A stretch of DNA of 64,000 nt. It comes from Parascedosporium putredinis. Lineage: Eukaryota > Ascomycota > Sordariomycetes > Microascales > Microascaceae. This document shows, one piece after another, positions 46,542 through 58,507 of this stretch. The position numbers and the translations under genes are program-made. The DNA is taken from assembly GCA_949357655.1 (NCBI GenBank), contig CASHTG010000001.1:310001-374000 (forward strand). Reading direction: 5' to 3'. Numbering within the stretch: position 1 is the stretch's first letter; every line of letters begins with the position of its first letter. The notes below the pieces were generated by a model. The model saw only the letters and a program-made list of their open reading frames with translations, searched no databases and was not told the origin of the DNA.

Positions 46542-47807
46542 TTAGTTGTTCAGCCTCTTAAGAATCTTCTCCTGGATGACGCGGGAAGCCACCTCGGCAC
46601 CGCATTGCAGCTGTACCGCTCCGACAATGGCGTGAATCGCGCCAGAGAGGACGACTTCGACACCGGATCCAGAGAGGTTTTCCGGCTAGACGGTTACATA
46701 GAGGTGTTAGCATTTGAATTCCTTGCCAAAAGGCTGGATGGAAACGTGTGGTTATCAAGGGTCGAATAAAGAGGGGAAAAGCACAGATTGAAGCGCCGGA
46801 ATGATATGAAGAAGGTGGAGGCGGGGGCGTCGCAGCGACAGAGAAAACTCACCAATCTCGGCTTCCACCTCATGACCTTGAGCAGACCCAGCTCCATCCC
46901 CAGCTTGCACATTTTCTCCCGCGAGATGACATCCGCCGGCTGGTGCTCGGCAAAGTTTTCCAGGGCCGCTAGAGACGGGTGCTCAAAGGGCTGGCGTCCG
47001 TACGCGTCGGGGGCCGGGGCGGGTGCCTGCGATCCCGAAACAATGTTCTTTGCGACTTCGAGGATGATGGCTTGACGGCCTGTTGGTGGAGGTGCAAGAA
47101 AAAAGCGTTAGCCAACACTGAGATTGTCCAAACTTCAATCCCAATCCACAAGCACAAGAACAAGAAGGAAAGAAAAATATTCGTTTTGCCTGCGGCCTGG
47201 AAGGCAAGACAGGAGTGCAAGGTTGTAAAGTCGTGGGGAGGAGAAGCAATTCCTTACCGAGATACGCCAACCTATCGTTGAATCCTCTCCTTCCCTGATC
47301 AAAGCTCTTGTGAGTGACCGCTAGCCACTTGAGCTCGTCGGGAAGCAGTCTGGGCCCGTGTGTGCCCAGGAACCTCGCGTAGAACTGATCCAAAACCTCG
47401 GGGTCTTCGTTCGTGTGCCAAATCGACCTCTTAGGATCCTTGGGCCTTTGCATCGACACGGGCGCCTTCATCGCCGCAGGCGTATACGACCAACGGGGAG
47501 GCTGCTGCTCTCCTTCCTCGGCCGCTGACGCGGCAGCCTTCTTTGCCGTTGCTGTTGCCGCTGCCGCCGCCGCCTGGTTCTTCTCCACCTCGGCCACGAA
47601 ATCGTCGAAGCTCGTCGTATCCGCCGCCTGCCTCGCGCCTACGGTCGAAATCCAGCGCGTCGTCGCTGTTGCCGTCGTCTTGGTTGCCGCTGTCGGGCCC
47701 GCGGCAAGGGACGCCACGCGCGAAGTGAGAGGTCGAGCCAGAGCTGCGCCGGGCATCATGGCCAGCCGCGCCGCGCGGCAGACGGTTCGCGCGCCTCCCG
47801 ATGCCAT
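46542..47807 (-). CDS. mrpl15: mitochondrial ribosomal protein mL57 (MRPL15 type, RNase III fold)
   Basis: Component of the mitoribosomal large subunit with an RNase III-like fold that is not catalytic in this family. 306 aa, three exons: 47807-47258, 47079-46853 and 46685-46542; introns 47080-47257 (178 nt) and 46686-46852 (167 nt). The Arg/Ala-rich leader (MASGGARTVCRAARLA...RWISTVGARQ) fits a mitochondrial presequence. An Ala-rich linker follows, then RWSYTPAAMKAPV, LLPDELKWLAVTHKSFDQGRRGFNDRLAYLGRQ (spanning the first junction), HPSLAALENFAEHQPADVISREK, MCKLGMELGLLKVMRWKPR and the C-terminal SGSGVEVVLSGAIHAIVGAV. The frame is intact. The RNase III acidic catalytic signature is not seen at the expected LGDAVL-like place, in line with a structural role. 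Confidence 0.92.
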
Positions 47808-48569
47808 TTCCTTCTCAATTTTTAGGGGCTTTTTTCTCTTTCTTTTTTTCTCTGCCTTGCTTGAGGGCAAAAAAGGACAGGAACCGGGATTCTTCGTCGA
47901 GCTTGGGTTAATCAAGATTCCGGGCGATGAAAGAGCTTAGGCCCGTGTCTCCGTCGATTCGAGGATCGGATGTCAAATTTTCGTTGTCGCGTGTCCAAAT
48001 CGCATCCCCTTGTGTCCAGACGAGAAGCGATGTGCAGGAAAGAGGTCGTCGTGCACCAGGGAATTTTGAGATGAAGCTGCAAAGGAGAGCAACTTTTTAG
48101 GTGGGTCCGCAAATTGTCGAGGTGGACTTTTGATTGGTCAAGTTCAAACGCATCGGCTCATTGGTCGTGTTCCTGGTGCGTGCGGGAACCTCGTTATCCA
48201 GTGTTATGCATCTACTAGGTAGCTATCATAAGGAGCCAGCCCATCTTCCGTCCCACCTCCCAAACCTCTCAGTTCGTGGTACATGTACACTAAGGGAAAG
48301 ACGCCTATCCTCTCATCAAAACGTTTCGTTCTGTTCTCTCGTGCTAGTCCATGGTAGAGAGTTAGTATATGAAGGCGTCAAGCCTTCGAAAGATGGTACA
48401 ATCCCGGGCAAATAGACAGAAAAGGCCCAATGTGATCGTGATATGAACATTCTCCATAGATTTCCGTACGCCATGCCGACCTATGCAAACCATCTCTGTA
48501 TCAAATTGATCGTACATTTATGCCACCCGGCCCTTCTTTTGAAAGAAACATTTCTTTCGTGGAAGCCTT
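47808..48569. other. 0.76-kb intergenic region
   Basis: Between the mL57 start and the Rtt109 3' end. The mL57 5' side has a T/C-rich stretch (47820-47860). Nothing else recognised. Confidence 0.45.
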
Positions 48570-50354
48570 TTAAACATCCGCTTGAGGCTCCGGCTTCGGC
48601 TTCTTCCTGATCAGGCCCGCCCCAAGCACGTTAACCTTGCCCTGCTGGTCGGCCCCGTCTCTCTTCCGCTTGATCAAGCCTGCCAGGTTATTCACGACCG
48701 GCTTCTCTCCACCGCCACCAGGCCCCCTCGCCGCCCCTTCCACCACGGCGGCAATCTCCCGCTCCCCTGTGACGTCCACGTTCCAGCTCGACCCCATCCC
48801 CACTTCGCCCACCCACCGCCGCGTGCTCCCCACCGCGAGATCTAGTGTCGAGAAGTCGAGCTGCAGGAGCAGCTCCGACACTCGCTTGTACCCCCTCTCG
48901 TCAAATAGCCGCTCCCCCGGCCCTCCTGCGGCCAGTAGTAGTGCGCGCTGTGCACCGGCGTGCGCGCCGCCAGGTGGTTACGCTGGTGCGTCTTGACCCG
49001 CGGCTTGCGCGTCGTGATGGGGCCCCGCCGCCGCTTTGGTTTCTTGCTCTTGCGGGGCCCTTGCCACCCGGCTTGGCCTTCGCACCGGATTCCGACTTCG
49101 GGTCTGGTGTCTTGGGGCCTGCCAGCTCGGCGAGCGAACCCGCAGTGGCTTTGTCCTCGTCGCCGCTGCCACTGCTGCTCTTTTTGGCGACAGCACAAGC
49201 TTCCGCGGAGTGGGAAAAGGCAGCGTCGGGGTGGCGCCTTGCGGGGGCGTTGACGGCCGTTCGCCAGAGGCTGTGGCGGCGATCGCCGCCGCCGCGGTCC
49301 CCGCAGGAACCTGGCGGGCTACGGCATCCAATACAACCCACAAGAATCCCGTCATCCGGCCACTCGAGCACTCTTGCCTAAACGCCATCAGATCCCAAAA
49401 CTGGTCCAGGCTCCTCACGCTCCGCCACGCGCCCCCTCTCGCATCATGGTTGACTTGGACGCCTCCTCATCTAGCTCGTCCCGGAACCGCGCCTTGGGAT
49501 CATCGGGGAAGCCCGGGATCAGGCACCGCGGCGGCACTTGATCATACTCGCGGCAGTAGTGCGAGATGAGCTCCAGCGGGTGGCCCAGCTCCCACTTGTC
49601 CTCAGCCGCACCGCCCCCGCGGGGCAGAAAGGCCCTGGTCTCGTACCTGTCGAGCCCGGGCACAACAAGGTAGGCACGCACGCGCGCCCACGGTTCGCCG
49701 CCGGGCGGGGGCGGGGGCGATTCTCCACCAGCGGGTGCAGCGTGCGGCACCACCACTTGACGAGCCCGCGGTCGTCGAGCACGTGTTTCCCCGCGTTTTC
49801 CACGCTGCCCGGGAACAGATACTGTGCCTGAGCACGTGCAAAAAGGCTAACGACGCACTGCGCGTCCTTGCGCCGACGGCACTCGACCAGGTACGACACA
49901 AAGGCCGTAGTCACGTCGCGTATCACCGATGGTGCGCCTTTGGGCAGGTTGAGGAGGTGCAGGTAGCCCGTCGAGTCGGCTTTGGACACGAAGAACGTGC
50001 TCGAGTGGGCCGTCGTGAATATAAAGACCTCCAGCGCGAACACGAGGACCCTCTGCATCTCTCCCGCACCACCGGACCCTTCTTGTTTCCCCGCGTCTTT
50101 GGGCACATCAATCGACAAGGCGAGGAAGCTATTCTCGACGTACGTCTTGTCAGGTCGTTCTTTTGGCGGTGCATGGCAGAGGGGATCGGTCTTCGTCGGA
50201 GGGGTCGAGAGATGGTAGATGCCAAATTTGTACCCCTTGGGTAGCACGCCCGCCAGTCGCTGCGAGAGGGAATCCTGTGGGGTATTGGCGGTGCTATTGG
50301 TGATGCTATCGTCACCGCCACTACCACCGGGCCGTGTTGAGGAGGAGCTCGTCA
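48570..50354 (-). CDS. rtt109: histone H3-K56 acetyltransferase Rtt109, frame-broken
   Basis: Fungal-specific p300-fold acetyltransferase that acetylates newly made H3 (K56, K9, K27) with Asf1/Vps75. About 595 aa, no introns. Recognisable blocks: SQRLAGVLPKGYKFGIYHLS, FVSKADSTGYLHL, SYLVECRRRKDAQCVVSLFA, AQAQYLFPGSVENAGKHVLD, RGLVKWWCRTLHPLVE, GLDRYETRAFLP, WELGHPLELISHYCREYDQV, PPRCLIPGFPDDPKARF, SVRSLDQFWDLMAFRQECSS, a variable basic/acidic tail (KKPKRRRGPITTRKPRVKT) and the closing LLLQLDFSTLDLAVGSTRRW. Five breaks, all as if one base were missing: 49707-49717 (G-runs), 49432-49436, 49228-49231, 49054-49057 and 48914-48918. The start ATG at 50354 is the only one in frame before conserved sequence. 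Tail lysines such as RKKPKPEP may be a nuclear signal. Confidence 0.93.
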
Positions 50355-51382
50355 TCGTAGCGACTACCAAGCTTGAGAATCAAGGCGAATATCGCGGGAA
50401 CGGGGTCGGGGTATCTATCGGTGGCTCCACGAACCATCCGAGTAGCTGTATAGGAGGTGGAAAATCGGGTTTTGGGGGCTGCGTTTGCCTCCTCTCCCCT
50501 TCGTTTGCATTGGTGGGAGCGAGGAGGTGCAAGATTTCCGGATCTGAGACAGGGCTTGGCCAGCTTGGCTTGTAAATTTCGCTGCTCTTCTTATTGTATT
50601 TTTCGGAGGGGTACCAGCAGAGATGGCTTTCAACTGAATTGATTGTGGATGGAATCGATCCGCACCAATTGACAATTGGGGGCATTGCGGTCGCGGCGCC
50701 ACCATTATCAGCTCCTCTCTTCAGGGATTAAGGGTCAACATGCGGATGTTGCAGCTCCAACAATTTTAGTGCCTGCAACGAGCCTCAGCACTTGACCGCC
50801 GCTCGGTCGTTGACACTGATTACATTAAGAGTTGCCAGTGTCGCCGTTAGCCGACATACCCACTAGATCCATCAGATTGAATGATCTATGGATAGATCAA
50901 TATGGATTTATTGATGGATGTATACCTAATCAGTGATCTATGATGTTCAATATAAATTGGTCAATTGAATCGATGGGTAACTTCAAAGAGCCCAGATATT
51001 GCGGTCGGGAATCGACCTTGGATCACCATTAAATGATACATGTAGGATATACAGGACCTTGTGCAAGCATCCAAGATCCATTGGATCGATGCGTGTTTCT
51101 CAACCACCCACACCATATTCACTTGTAAATGAACCCCCATAGATCAATTACATGTGTCGGGCAGTGCCATAGCAAGAACATCAATATTGGTCCATTTCCA
51201 ACCCCAGTATCGCCAAATCTAATTCTCACGACAGCTCTAAGATATCAAGTCTAATCTATCTCGCCGCCCTATCTATCCAGTCACTCAAAGTCATCCGTTT
51301 ATCGCTCACTTACATCCAAGACGCCCCATGTTTGACCTCTGATATCCTCATTCCACCTAATGGACTAGGCACACACGATCTG
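50355..51382. other. 1-kb intergenic region with A+T-rich patch
   Basis: Upstream of Rtt109 and downstream of the 2-hydroxyacid dehydrogenase. Section 50860-51290 is distinctly A+T-rich and packed with variants of ATGGAT/GATC/ATTGAT (e.g. GATCTATGGATAGATCAA). No reading frame. The cause of the motif clustering is unknown. Confidence 0.45.
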
Positions 51383-52783
51383 CTAGAGTGCCGACTTTCT
51401 CACAAGATATTGCATGTTCACCGGGGTGATGGGATCGCTCCCCGCCATGGCCGCCATAATATTTCGCATGCTCAGTTCCTCGAATCCTCGATGCGTTTCC
51501 ACCGTACCGCCAGCATTATGGCACGTCAGCATCGCCCTCTCACCCGCAAACTTGAGCAGCCTTGGGTGCGGGTGAGGTTCCGAAGCATGCACGTCCAGCG
51601 CAATGGCACTGATGAGGTCGTCCTCGAGCGCCCCCGCCAAGGCCTCTTCGTCCACCAAGCTACCCCTCGCAACGTTGACGAAGCGAGCGCCCTTTTGAAC
51701 CACTTTACGCTCTCGTACGTGATAACCTTGGGCCCCGAGGGCGTGCACAGAACCACGCAATCGGAAGCCCGGACCAGCGACTCGAGCGTGTCGTGGAAGG
51801 TGGCATCAAACGTCTTCTCTAGCCGTACGGGCTTGCGCAAGACGTCGTGGTAGTGAATCTCCATCGCGAAGCCGTGTCGGAGGCGGACGGCAAGCTGCTG
51901 GCCGATATTTCCCATGCCGATGATGCCCAAGACCTGTCCGCGAAGGTTCCGGGATACCCCGGTCGCTCGGGCGTGGCAGTCTTTGAAAGCGGCGCCGTCA
52001 CCAGACGCGGTGATGCACCAGGGGAGATGACGAAAGGTAGAAATGATCATGGCGACGCCAAAGTCGGCCACTGCTTCAGCCGCCGCGAGCCCCGAGTTGC
52101 AGTAGATGACGCCTACATACAACGTCACCATTGTTAGCCGGTTCCATGAGCCACGTTTTGCCCTCCCCGCCCGCTTGGACAAATGATCCGATTGACGGCA
52201 AAAGGGAAACAGACGGGCGAGAGGAGGAGGGAAAGGACGGAGAAGGATGGTGTTTCCAAGGTTGTGTAAGTAGGCCAATCACATCGACGGGAATGCGCAT
52301 ACCTCTGCTACCTAGGAGCTTCGTGTCGGCCCAGTCGAACCCCGCGCCGGCACTCGCAAAGACCTTGACACTGGGCGGGAGCAACTGGATGAGCTCGGCA
52401 TCCCACTGGCCCATCTCGCCGCCCGTGCCCCAAAACGGCCGAAAGATGGCATCAAAGTCACCCCATCGCTCTTCCTTTAGAGCCTTGATAAATTCCGGCC
52501 TCGCGCGCTCCGGGGTCGACGGCCGAATGATTTCGCAGCAGGTCGAGAAGGAGGCGTACGTTTCAAAGTTGTACTTGATGGGGTCGCCAATATGCAGCAC
52601 GCGGGGTCTCCTGGCGACCGGGGACAGGCGATCCAGGGACGCGGGGAGCGCAGCCGCGGCGGCAGCGGCGCCGAGTCCGTTTGTGATGATGTCAGGCAGT
52701 GGAGGGGCAGGCGAAGATGAACGTGGGGTCGATGCCGGCACGGGCGTGCTTGGTGGCATTGGGGTGTTGGTTGGATCCGCCAT
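51383..52783 (-). CDS. D-isomer-specific 2-hydroxyacid dehydrogenase, frame-broken
   Basis: NAD(P)-dependent reductase of the glyoxylate/hydroxypyruvate reductase group. Exon 1 (52783-52303) starts MADPTNTPMPPSTPVPA, a Pro/Ser-rich leader, then RPRVLHIGDPIKYN, FDAIFRPFWGTGGEMGQWD and KVFASAGAGFDWADTK. Intron 52113-52302 (190 nt). Exon 2 continues GVIYCNSGLAAAEAVADF, the Rossmann motif GQVLGIIGMGNIGQQLA, then FVNVARGSLVDEEALAGAL (catalytic Arg), ALDVHASEPHPHPRL (Glu) and LTCHNAGGTVETHRG (His), ending at 51383. One break near 51690-51696 (C3T4, sense G/A-run) between VKWFK and GARFVNV, fixed by one base. The start ATG has a good GCCATGGCG context and is the first in frame. The exact substrate is not inferable. 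Confidence 0.92.
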
Positions 52784-55062
52784 GGCCGAAAATGCTCTAT
52801 TCAGTATGTGCTCAAGGATGGCAGCTGTTTGAAAATCAATTGGTTTTGGGGGCGTGAATTTGGTGAGCCGGTCCCTGGAGCTTCGTTTCACCACCTCGCA
52901 GTGGGTAAAATGAAGGGGAATGTCGGACTAGTGCTCAGCGGCGGCGGAGAGGAGGGAGCTTATCAGGCGGGCGAGAATCGAGCCAAGGCGGTATCGCAAC
53001 TTTATCGTGACCCTTTTTTTTCCCTTCCGGACCAACTCGGTTGCGCAAATGGGAGACCGCTGCTCAGACCCGTGGTGCCTGGTTTATGTATCAATGACAC
53101 CAAGCGGGGATCGGCCCTAGATAATAGCAGCGACTGCCTCCAGTCCTTATGTTTGCTGTGCCTACTTTAGTTCTTTTCCACTTTCAGTCCCCTTTTTCTT
53201 TTCTTGGGGTGTTTTTTTCCTGATGAGTTGCTTCTTCCTTTAAGGCTGGGGTTAGGGAGGCTGCGTACCGCCGGTTAACCGCTCAGGGGTTCTTGCTTGA
53301 TCTTAGTCTCGCGACGGGGCCAAACGGAGAAGAACTTGGAACGATATTGTGATCTCGTGCTCTCTTCACCGACTGTTGACGAGATTTCGCCGTGCTGTGA
53401 CGCACTGTTTCCGATATAGGCGCTCGTGTGCCTGGGCGGTTTATATAAGTCAGTTCCTCGAATCTGATACGGAAAATGTACCCTAAGAAGCTGGGCGTGG
53501 AAAAGGGGAGCACGAAGTGCAATAAGATAGACAAGTCAAAATTCGGTCTTGGCTCAGCTGGCTTCCTGCAAACCAGCCTGAGCGTCGACGATGCATCGAT
53601 TCATTTTTCCTTGAAGCTGGCCATCTGGCTTCATATTCTCTACATGTACGCTTGGGCGCCGAGTTCCCTCCTCCCCTCTCTCTCCATTTCCTGCCCAATT
53701 ATCCAATATTGGAATTGGGGGCGTGGGCGCGCAAATGACGGCCGGACCTGACTTGCTCCTTCAACTCTTTGGTGGGGGTTGCTTGACTTGGAAGGGAATA
53801 GACCCAGGAGGACGGGAGGAGGGGAAAGAGGGGGAAGAAAGGGCAAAAAACCAAAATCAAAAAATAAGACGAAGAGCAAAAGAGAAGGAGCACCCGGAGA
53901 ACCATTCCATGCAGAGGAAAAAGGGTCTGTTCCCGCACCCATGGAAACATGGAAACATGAATGAGACTCTGAAAAGTGGGCTGCCGGATCGACTTTCTGC
54001 CTGTTCTTGTTTGGTGGGGGTTTTGTTCTTTTTCCCTCTTCCGCGCCTTGTCACCATATGTGTGGGCCGATGAGATCAATTTTGATATTCCGTTTGGTGG
54101 CATCTCTGGTACCCCTCCTCCTCTCCCCGGGCCTCGGCGGTCAAGCCTCCAGGCTTTAAGCTCGAGTGCTGTCACGAGGCTCGGTGCTACCTTTCCCCAA
54201 CCGTGCTGCTTCAATGACGCGAGGACGTGTCCCGCTGTCGAGCGCTCACCGGCAATACCATATGCCTAACCTCCGTAGCCGATAGCCCGAAGTGTGGGGA
54301 GACGCCCCGTCTTTTCTTGACAGAAAGAAAACGTTGTCGCAAAGTTCGTGAGAGTCCAAGTTGTCCCATGTCCCCATTCGATACTAGCACCGTTTTACTC
54401 TTACTTTTTCCCGCCCTCCATTCTTTGTTTTCGGCGTGGGTATGTATGCATCCGCTTCGCTAGCTCGCTTCTTCACCGACAAGTTCGGGACTTGTGGCCA
54501 CCGCCGCACCAAGCAGGCATTAACCCTGTTGGCCGGCAAGCCCGGCTGGGACGTTGAAAGTACGGCGCCGTTCAAGTCACATGCGCACTCTCAACGGGCG
54601 CAGCATCAAAGACCACCGCCAGCGTCCGGATATCGAGGACCAGTGCTGCTTCCTGGCCTCGAGCATGGGGTTGGCGAGCTGGGAAAGAGGGAGAAGAGAA
54701 GAGAGAGGCAAGTCGATCCAGCTCCTATTTGTGTCTGACTGGCTGGTTTGACAGGAACGGGGCTCCGCTCGGCGATCCTGGGTCATCTTGATTCGCCACA
54801 GCCTATTCTATCCGCTACGGGCCTGACAGGCAAACAGGCTCCCCGAGCCACCCCTACTAGGAACATGAGGAAGGGGCAGGAGACAAAGCACAAAGATCAC
54901 ATTGCATGGCTATTCCTGATTGGTGACCAACTCGGACCCGTGAGGTGAAATCCGTTGGCGATCCATCATACTATTCGTTCGCTGTTCGGCCCCGCCTACC
55001 GCTATCCGCTCCTTGCACAAGAGCCGCCAAGCCGCCTCTTGTCAACCACGGCCGTCCACGGC
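52784..55062. other. 2.3-kb intergenic region
   Basis: Left end is the dehydrogenase promoter, right end the 3' flank of the next gene. Short frames on both strands only. The 54440-54740 frames (e.g. plus-strand RTLNGRSIKDHRQRPD) look slightly protein-like but have no recognisable family. No repeats or tRNA seen. Confidence 0.4.
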
Positions 55063-55537
55063 CTAGGCCTTGAGCGCCTCCGTAAACTTCTGCTTGAGAA
55101 CTTTGGCAATGATGGCTGGATCCGGCCCAGTTGCTCCTGCCTGCCTAACCTCTTCTCGCGTCGCCTGCACCAGGTGGACCGCCGGCGCCACCCTCTTGAC
55201 GATGACCGTTACCTTGCTCACATCCTCGGGCGAAATAGCGCCCGCAAAGAAAACGATGGCAGGGACCTTGCGGTCCGCGGCCGCGCGGCCGGCGTTGCTG
55301 CCGAGCGTCGACGACGGAGCCACGCTCTTGCCGCCCTGAAGGAGGGGGACTAGCTCTTTCTCAACGGTCTCGATGTCAAAAACGGTATGGACAACTGTCA
55401 AGAGATCCATTGTATTAGCCCCGTTAGCCTGAGCGAAGTACCGCGCACTTGCCATCGTATTCTGGTTCAAGGGCCTCTTGGATCTTCTGGGAAAGGTCGG
55501 GCTGGAGACCAAAGAAAGCAACGGGAACACTCGACAT
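55063..55537 (-). CDS. conserved small protein of unknown function, probable GC-AG intron
   Basis: 138 aa from two exons: 55537-55453 (MSSVPVAFFGLQPDLSQKIQ, EALEPEYD) and 55394-55063 (VVHTVFDIETVEKELVPLL, SSTLGSN, VPAIVFFAGAISPEDVSKV, to FTEALKA). Alternating beta strands and helices suggest a Rossmann-like small domain; I recall similar fungal hypothetical proteins with an EFDVVHTV junction but no function. The 58-nt intron (55395-55452) starts GCAAGT rather than GT, ends TTGACAG and holds a CTAAC branch site. The nearest GT donor (GTACTT) would put exon 2 in the wrong frame. The frame is otherwise intact. A cytosolic location is likely, as there is no signal peptide. Confidence 0.72.
55395..55452 (-). 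other. probable GC-AG intron
   Basis: Donor GATG|GCAAGT, branch-like GCTAACG and acceptor TTGACAG. Donor bases after the GC match the U1 consensus, as is usual in GC-AG introns. Joining G to TT makes the Val of D-VVHTV. Confidence 0.75.
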
Positions 55538-57330
55538 CGTGAAGATTAGTTGTGTAACTGATGGAATAGACCGGGAGTAGCGGCTTGTTTGCTTTTTATT
55601 TTATTTTTCGTTCCTTGGTTATGAACACTTTGTAATATGTAGGTGCTGGAGTTCTGAAGAGTCGACACAATGGCCTTTTGATCTACTACTACTCACCCAA
55701 AGTAAAGCCGGGACTGACTTGACTTATATACAACCCATGGAACATCGCGTTACTACAATTTCCTTGATATTGGAAAAATGTGTCGATGCTGGGCGGAATT
55801 TCCCCAACTTATCCCCTTGGCGTGGGCCAATCACCCCCGCGCGCAGGCGCAGCGCTTGGAGGCGAATGCCCGGATAACCTAGCGATCACCGCAGTCAGAC
55901 TCCGTTCTTCTCATGTCTTATTGGAGTTTTCTTCCCTTTAGTTCTTTCTCCTTTCTATCCCATTGTTCCCTGTTTTGTCTAATGTTAGCCTTCGCTCTCC
56001 ACAGTCACCGAGGTGGAACTGGAGATTCAAGTGTTCATCTCAAACCCCGAGTGGCACGTCAGCGTGAACCCTTGAGAGTTTCACGTCGGCGACTGTCCGG
56101 TGCAACAATGCCCTTGCTCCGGTCCGCGAAGCCCCAACCGTTGAAGTGGTTCCTTGATTCGCAGCAAAGAGTTATCGAAACGCCGCATGAGGCTATTCGC
56201 ACTGCATTACACAGCGCGGGCTGCCGAGTATAGTTTTGATTCAGCTCAAGGCACGGCAAACCTCTGGCCACATCCCATTATTTTGCTTTGCTGTCCAAGC
56301 CTCAAAGTTACGCGCGGCACCCTCGCTCAGGATGCCCGGGCTTCGGGGACTTTGGGAAAAAGAAAAGAGGAGAAAAACATGGGGAAAGAGCCACGTGTTG
56401 CGACACGTGTCGAGGGACGTGGCCGGGGCTTATGAGAGAGAGTCACGTCTTCAAGATGTGGTAGACAAGCTTCCAAAAGCAAACGTTCAAGACAATAACA
56501 GAGCAACCTTGGCCACTGCCTCGGTAACGGCGTCAAGCTGCCATAGAAGAAGCAAATGAAGCAGGAGTGGCTGAACGGGTTTGCCACTCTCCGGCAAGTA
56601 CCCTTTCTAATAAAAATAAAAAAACAAAAACAAAAACCACCCAAAGCCGGTTTATAGCCGCAGTTGCTCCAAGTTAACATCCATCGTTTCCATGTCCGCG
56701 TGTTGCCCATGCCCTTTGCTATTTATATCCTCTCAACGTTACGAGCGAGTCGATTCGTGTCCCCGTGAGAGGCAGGTGTTTGCTAGCTCTAACAACACTC
56801 CATCACAAAAAGATGAAAACTAATGACTGATCAAATGCTACTTGCGTCAATGTGAAAAGCAGGGCGGGCGTCTGTCTCGTTCCGAGTTACAAGGCAAGAT
56901 AGATGGTTGAGAGAGAGGTTCATTGGTCAAGTAGGAGAGAAGATGGAAAATTATCTTATATTTCATTACGAGACTATTGTTAAAAACTCGCGCTAGATGC
57001 AAGACTGTTCAAAGAAAGAAGCCATAAGCGGCTGAGAGGGATATAAACTCCTTCATCAAAAACATGATCTGTCCGAGAATCCAGACACACAAAACCGTTC
57101 CCTCTCATCATCATGAAAATCCATCTACAGCTGGCTTCCGTCTCATTACTTCCCGGTATATATACTAAATGCGCACGCCAAATGGTGACACCACGTAACA
57201 TTGGGTACGCACACTATGTTTCAATAAGAAAAGGAGATATGGAACACGGAAGGGGTGGACAAAAAGGTCTCACTTCCTCATCCAGGTGCTCCTTCGCTGC
57301 GGTACCGTTTGTTTCGCCCCCAAGTCCCTT
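55538..57330. other. 1.8-kb intergenic region
   Basis: Promoter side of the 55-kb gene on the left and 3' flank of the membrane protein on the right. A-rich run near 56610-56640. No coding sequence recognised. Confidence 0.4.
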
Positions 57331-58507
57331 TTAGCCAAGGAGGGGTGTCTGCTCGTCCGCACCGCCCTCGCGCTCTTCGGCGCCTTGGCCGAGGCTGCTA
57401 CTGTGCCGACCTAGGCCGCGGCCAAAGATTTCATGCCAGCTGCCCTCACGATAGACCCAGCCGGCGCAGATGCCCGCGCCAGGACCGAGAACAACGGAAA
57501 CGCCGAGCATGACGGCGACGACCTGCCAGCCAGCTTCGACGAGGAGCCAGTAAAGGACAGTGAAACCGGTGAAGACAATATCGATCTCGATGAAGCCGAG
57601 GGTCTTGCGGGTCATCATGAGCCGGTCGTCCTTTGCGTGGTGGCGTGCCAAATGAGGAGCCAGTGGGCCAGGGCGGAGCAGAGGACGGGGGCGGCATAGA
57701 CGAGGGCAAGGGAGGCGCGGTGGGACTCGAGGTGGAGCGAGCGCACCTCATCGGGGGTGGTGGAGGAAGAGATGGATGATATAGTAGCGGCGAGGAAGCG
57801 CTTGGCAGGGGGCACGAGGGCGCGGACGGCCTTGCGGATGAGAGTCACGTAGATAGGGAGAAGAACCAAAGGGCGACGGCGGTCGGGGTGGCGAGGGAGA
57901 TCATGAGGATGGAGGGGAGGATGAAACCGAGGGCGACACCGACGGGGATGGCGATGGCCTCAGAGTCATTCTGGAGGTGCCTTGAGTCCTTGCCGAGGTT
58001 GGGGTCAAGGGGCTCACCTCGGCCTCGTCGTCGCGACGGGCGTCACCCCGGGCCTTGAGGATGGCACGGGCGCGGTGGAAGAAGGCCGGGATGATGAGGA
58101 GCTGCCAGATGAAGGCACCGCCAATCATGTTGAAGATGAGCAGAGGGCCCGTGGGATAGGCGATGAGCACGTTGGGAGCGTTACAGATGCGGGCGCCCTC
58201 GACGGTGTAGACGGTCAACAGACCAGCAACGAAGCTAAGGATCTCGGCCATGACGGCGAAGGCGCGGCCCGAGGTCACGGCGGCCTTGAAGAAGCTAACG
58301 AGGTAGCAGGCCGGAGGCCCCAGCACGGGGAGCCGGCTCAGGGAGGAGGCGGGCGTGGGCGTGGCATTGCGAGTACAGGGCCACGAGGTTGTAGTCAGAG
58401 TGGATGAAGAGGGTGGCGGCCGTGGCGACGGCGAGAACGACCGGGACGATGATGAGAAAGCGGAACGAGTGCTTCTCGACGGACGGGCGCCAGCGCCAGG
58501 AATCCAT
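57331..58507 (-). CDS. polytopic membrane protein of unknown function, frame-broken
   Basis: About 395 aa membrane protein, no introns seen. Starts MDSWRWRPSVEKHSFRF followed by helix IVPVVLAVATAATLFI. Then LGPPACYLVSFFKAAV, MAEILSFVAGLLTVYTVEGA, PTGPLLIFNMIGGAFIWQLL, a charged loop (KARGDARRDDEAEVSP), VALGFILPSILMISLATPTA, IYVTLIRKAVRAL, SLALVYAAPVLCSALAHWLL, RKTLGFIEIDIVFTGFTVLY and QVVAVMLGVSVVLGPGAGI, ending in a short acidic tail DEQTPLLG. Breaks: about 58370-58390 (two bases missing or one extra), G-runs 58009-58012 and 57856-57858, and 57630-57634. The LPSILM...ALW...P-Y--LI block recalls the AtmA/PaxA-type membrane proteins of fungal secondary metabolism, but no other such genes are nearby; I hold this as a weak resemblance. 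Start is the first ATG before the first helix. Confidence 0.68.
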
